In this document: positions 4,007 through 5,357 of the stretch, in pieces
How positions within the stretch are numbered: position 1 is the first letter of the stretch
Layout of the letters: each line of letters starts with the position of its first letter
Assembly (NCBI GenBank): GCA_012032975.1
Contig: JAAUPU010000284.1
Location: 1-5,357 of the forward strand
From: Caldilineaceae bacterium
GTDB taxonomy: Bacteria > Chloroflexota > Anaerolineae > Caldilineales > Caldilineaceae
Direction of reading: 5' to 3'
DNA length: 5,357 bases
The notes under the pieces: generated by a model
What the model was told of the DNA's origin: nothing
Seen by the model: only the letters and a program-made list of their open reading frames with translations
Database searches by the model: none
Translations under genes and position numbers: made by a program

Positions 4007-5357
4007 ATGGGCAGGAACATCCTACACCTTCACCTTGGCAAAGATCCGACGCCGGTTGACTCGACGATCCAGTTTCTGGGCGAACGCTTCCATGTGCGCA
4101 GTGTGGGCACCGCGGGCGACATCGACCGCATCGTTGAGTTGATCCAGGATGGAGATGCGGACCAAAATGTGGACGCCATCGCGCTGGAAGGCATGGCCGG
4201 CGAACTGCATCTGGGCCACAACCGGGTGCATCATGTGTACACCGAACGGCTGGAAAATGGCTCGCAATCGACGCCGTTGGTCAATGGGCGCGGCGTACGG
4301 GGTGCGTTTGAACGCTGGGCGATCCGGCTGGTGCATGAGCGGGAACCGGGCATCTTCACCCGCAAACGGGTGTTGTTGGCGCCCGGTCTCAACCACAACG
4401 GGCTGGCCAACGGACTGGGTGAATTCACCGAGAAGCGCCGTTGGGCCGAACCGGTCATGTATTACGATCTGCCCAGCGCCACCACCAGCGAAGCGGCCAT
4501 GAGCCAGATTTCGGCGCGAATTTTGGATGTGGTGCATGACAAGCCATTTCGCCGCGTCTTTCCCCAGGCTGGTTTTCCTGGCCGCGAACGCTCGAGCGTG
4601 CCCTTCGACTGGGCGCAGATCATCGCCGGCGATGTGTCTGCCATCCGGCGTTATGCACCGCGTAACCTGAGCGGCAAGCTCATCATCGGCGAGTCAGCCA
4701 GCGAAGAGGATGTTGCCGACCTGCGCCAGCGCGGTGTGGCGACGTTGATCACGACCATGCCTCCGGTGGGCGCGGACGGGCTGGATGCGAGCCAGCCGGC
4801 GCGCTGGTCAGCGGCCGTCATCGAAGGCTGTATGGCTGCTCTTCTTGGCAAGCGCGACCTGCACGAGGGCGACTACTTGAATCTGCTGGCCAAGTTGGAA
4901 TGGCAACCGGCTGTGGTCAATTTACAGGCTGAGCCAAAGATCAACCGCTTTGCCTTTGTGATCCATCCACTCTCGACCCGCTTCATCTTCCACCACCCGA
5001 TCCTGCGCTACTTTAAGTGGCTGCCCAACCGCTGGGTGGAACGGGCAGTTGCCTATATGCCGCCGATCTATCTCAGCCGCATGAAGGGCATGAAGAGTGA
5101 AGCAACCGGGCAGGAAGTCGAGGGCTACCTCTACTCGCTGGGCGCGACGCCCAAGCAGATGATGGCCCACGACCCCAGCTTCACCTACACGTCCGGGGAC
5201 GGACCGGATCAGCCGGCCGTGTCGATGACGCAGTACGCGGCCAAGCAGTTCACCAAGTGGCTCAGCTTGACCACGGGCAAATTCTATCGTCTCCCCAGCG
5301 ATGCCGAGTGGGAGTATGCCTGCCGCGCGGGCACGACCACGGCGTATTCGTACGGTG
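4007..5357 (+). CDS. Quinate 5-dehydrogenase-like / acyl-ACP-reductase-like protein running into an FGE fragment, partial
   Basis: This single frame is open for 450 codons and has no stop before the window end. Residues 1-~308 resemble proteins annotated in databases as quinate 5-dehydrogenase (recalled, not searched): ILHLHLG start, VLLAPGLNHNGLANGL (124-139), DWAQIIAGDVSAIRRYAP, LSGKLIIGES, RGVATLITTMPP. Whether that annotation reflects real activity is uncertain. Residues ~312-386 look like the N-terminal part of long-chain acyl-ACP reductase/COG5322 proteins: RFAFVIHPLS, MPPIYLSRMKGM, ATGQEVEGYLYSLGATPKQMM. The Rossmann domain expected next is absent. Instead residues ~389-450 match the middle of an FGE-sulfatase domain (QPAVSMTQYAAKQF, FYRLPSDAEWEYACRAGT). 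An in-frame stop at 3983-3985 limits the start; ATG 4007 has only a weak ribosome site. An in-frame TTG at 3992 is the alternative. The protein probably binds nucleotide or substrate in the cytoplasm, but its function is not established. Confidence 0.7.
   Translation, partial: MGRNILHLHLGKDPTPVDSTIQFLGERFHVRSVGTAGDIDRIVELIQDGDADQNVDAIALEGMAGELHLGHNRVHHVYTERLENGSQSTPLVNGRGVRGAFERWAIRLVHEREPGIFTRKRVLLAPGLNHNGLANGLGEFTEKRRWAEPVMYYDLPSATTSEAAMSQISARILDVVHDKPFRRVFPQAGFPGRERSSVPFDWAQIIAGDVSAIRRYAPRNLSGKLIIGESASEEDVADLRQRGVATLITTMPPVGADGLDASQPARWSAAVIEGCMAALLGKRDLHEGDYLNLLAKLEWQPAVVNLQAEPKINRFAFVIHPLSTRFIFHHPILRYFKWLPNRWVERAVAYMPPIYLSRMKGMKSEATGQEVEGYLYSLGATPKQMMAHDPSFTYTSGDGPDQPAVSMTQYAAKQFTKWLSLTTGKFYRLPSDAEWEYACRAGTTTAYSYG
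5171..5357 (+). other. Internal fragment of a formylglycine-generating-enzyme (SUMF1) domain
   Basis: Residues ~389-450 of the preceding frame carry the signature YRLPSDAEWEYACRAGT typical of FGE-sulfatase domains, preceded by AVSMTQYAAKQFTKWLS, the helix before it. The family normally has ~80-100 residues before this point, including the GSxx...E-V-T opening, and these are missing. The variant QPAVSMTQYAAKQF resembles planctomycete homologues (memory). The frame is kept across the join and the sequence ends at the window edge, so completeness cannot be judged. Confidence 0.75.

Noticed and set aside
3367..4020. Minus-strand open frames spanning the SDR start and its upstream region
   Set aside because: Arg/Gly-rich, no domain, and they cross the SDR promoter and operator-like dyad in a different frame from the SDR.
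3976..4069. Possible small protein from ATG 3976 (GGGGA upstream) ending before 4070
   Set aside because: About 30 codons, overlapping the start of the 4007 gene in another frame, with no recognisable features; too weak to list.
4022..4537. A 171-codon minus-strand open frame opposite the 4007 gene, plus smaller ones nearby
   Set aside because: The plus strand has one uninterrupted 450-codon frame with recognisable family sequence through the same bases.

Overview
The window is a moderately GC-rich (roughly 58-60% by eye), densely coding bacterial segment with four genes. It looks like a metagenome-type contig from an uncultured bacterium. Gene style and intergenic repeats resemble Chloroflexota of the Anaerolineae/Caldilineae kind, but this taxonomic guess is an inference from memory of protein families and is low to moderate in confidence. 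The last ~190 bases encode a formylglycine-generating-enzyme (FGE/SUMF1-type) fragment that resembles planctomycete versions and may come from elsewhere.

Layout: (1) 32-1512, minus strand, a 14-TM-type MFS (DHA2/EmrB-QacA-like) transporter with one single-base frameshift near 484-488. (2) 1513-1659, a divergent intergenic region with a clear extended -10 promoter for the transporter. (3) 1660-2824, plus strand, an enolase-superfamily mandelate racemase/muconate lactonizing enzyme (probable acid-sugar dehydratase). It is split by two single-base deletions near 1704-1705 and 2283-2287; once these are corrected the protein is a normal ~388 residues with all metal ligands. (4) 2825-2936, a convergent intergenic region with an imperfect inverted repeat. 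(5) 2937-3707, minus strand, an intact classical short-chain dehydrogenase/reductase. (6) 3708-4006, a ~300-base divergent regulatory region with a promoter in each direction, a 30-bp dyad lying over the SDR promoter, a second dyad, and a 13-bp tandem repeat in the leader of the next gene. (7) 4007 to the window end, plus strand, a long open frame without a stop. Its first ~310 residues resemble proteins annotated as quinate 5-dehydrogenase, the next ~75 resemble the N-terminal part of the acyl-ACP reductase/COG5322 family, and the last ~60 are the middle of an FGE domain.

How the genes may work together: the enolase-superfamily enzyme, the SDR and the transporter form a plausible sugar-acid or hydroxy-acid catabolism neighbourhood (uptake or export, dehydration, oxidoreduction). 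They are not in one operon: the transporter diverges from the racemase-type gene, and the SDR converges on it. Substrates cannot be read from the sequence.

The two things most worth checking are (a) three independent one-base losses, all in short C/G runs, which look like sequencing or assembly errors rather than gene decay, and (b) the abrupt switch near 5150-5215 into an FGE domain that lacks its first half, which is either a chimeric assembly join or an unprecedented fusion. I do not see a convincing new biological system; no CRISPR array, tRNA, rRNA or transposase was found.
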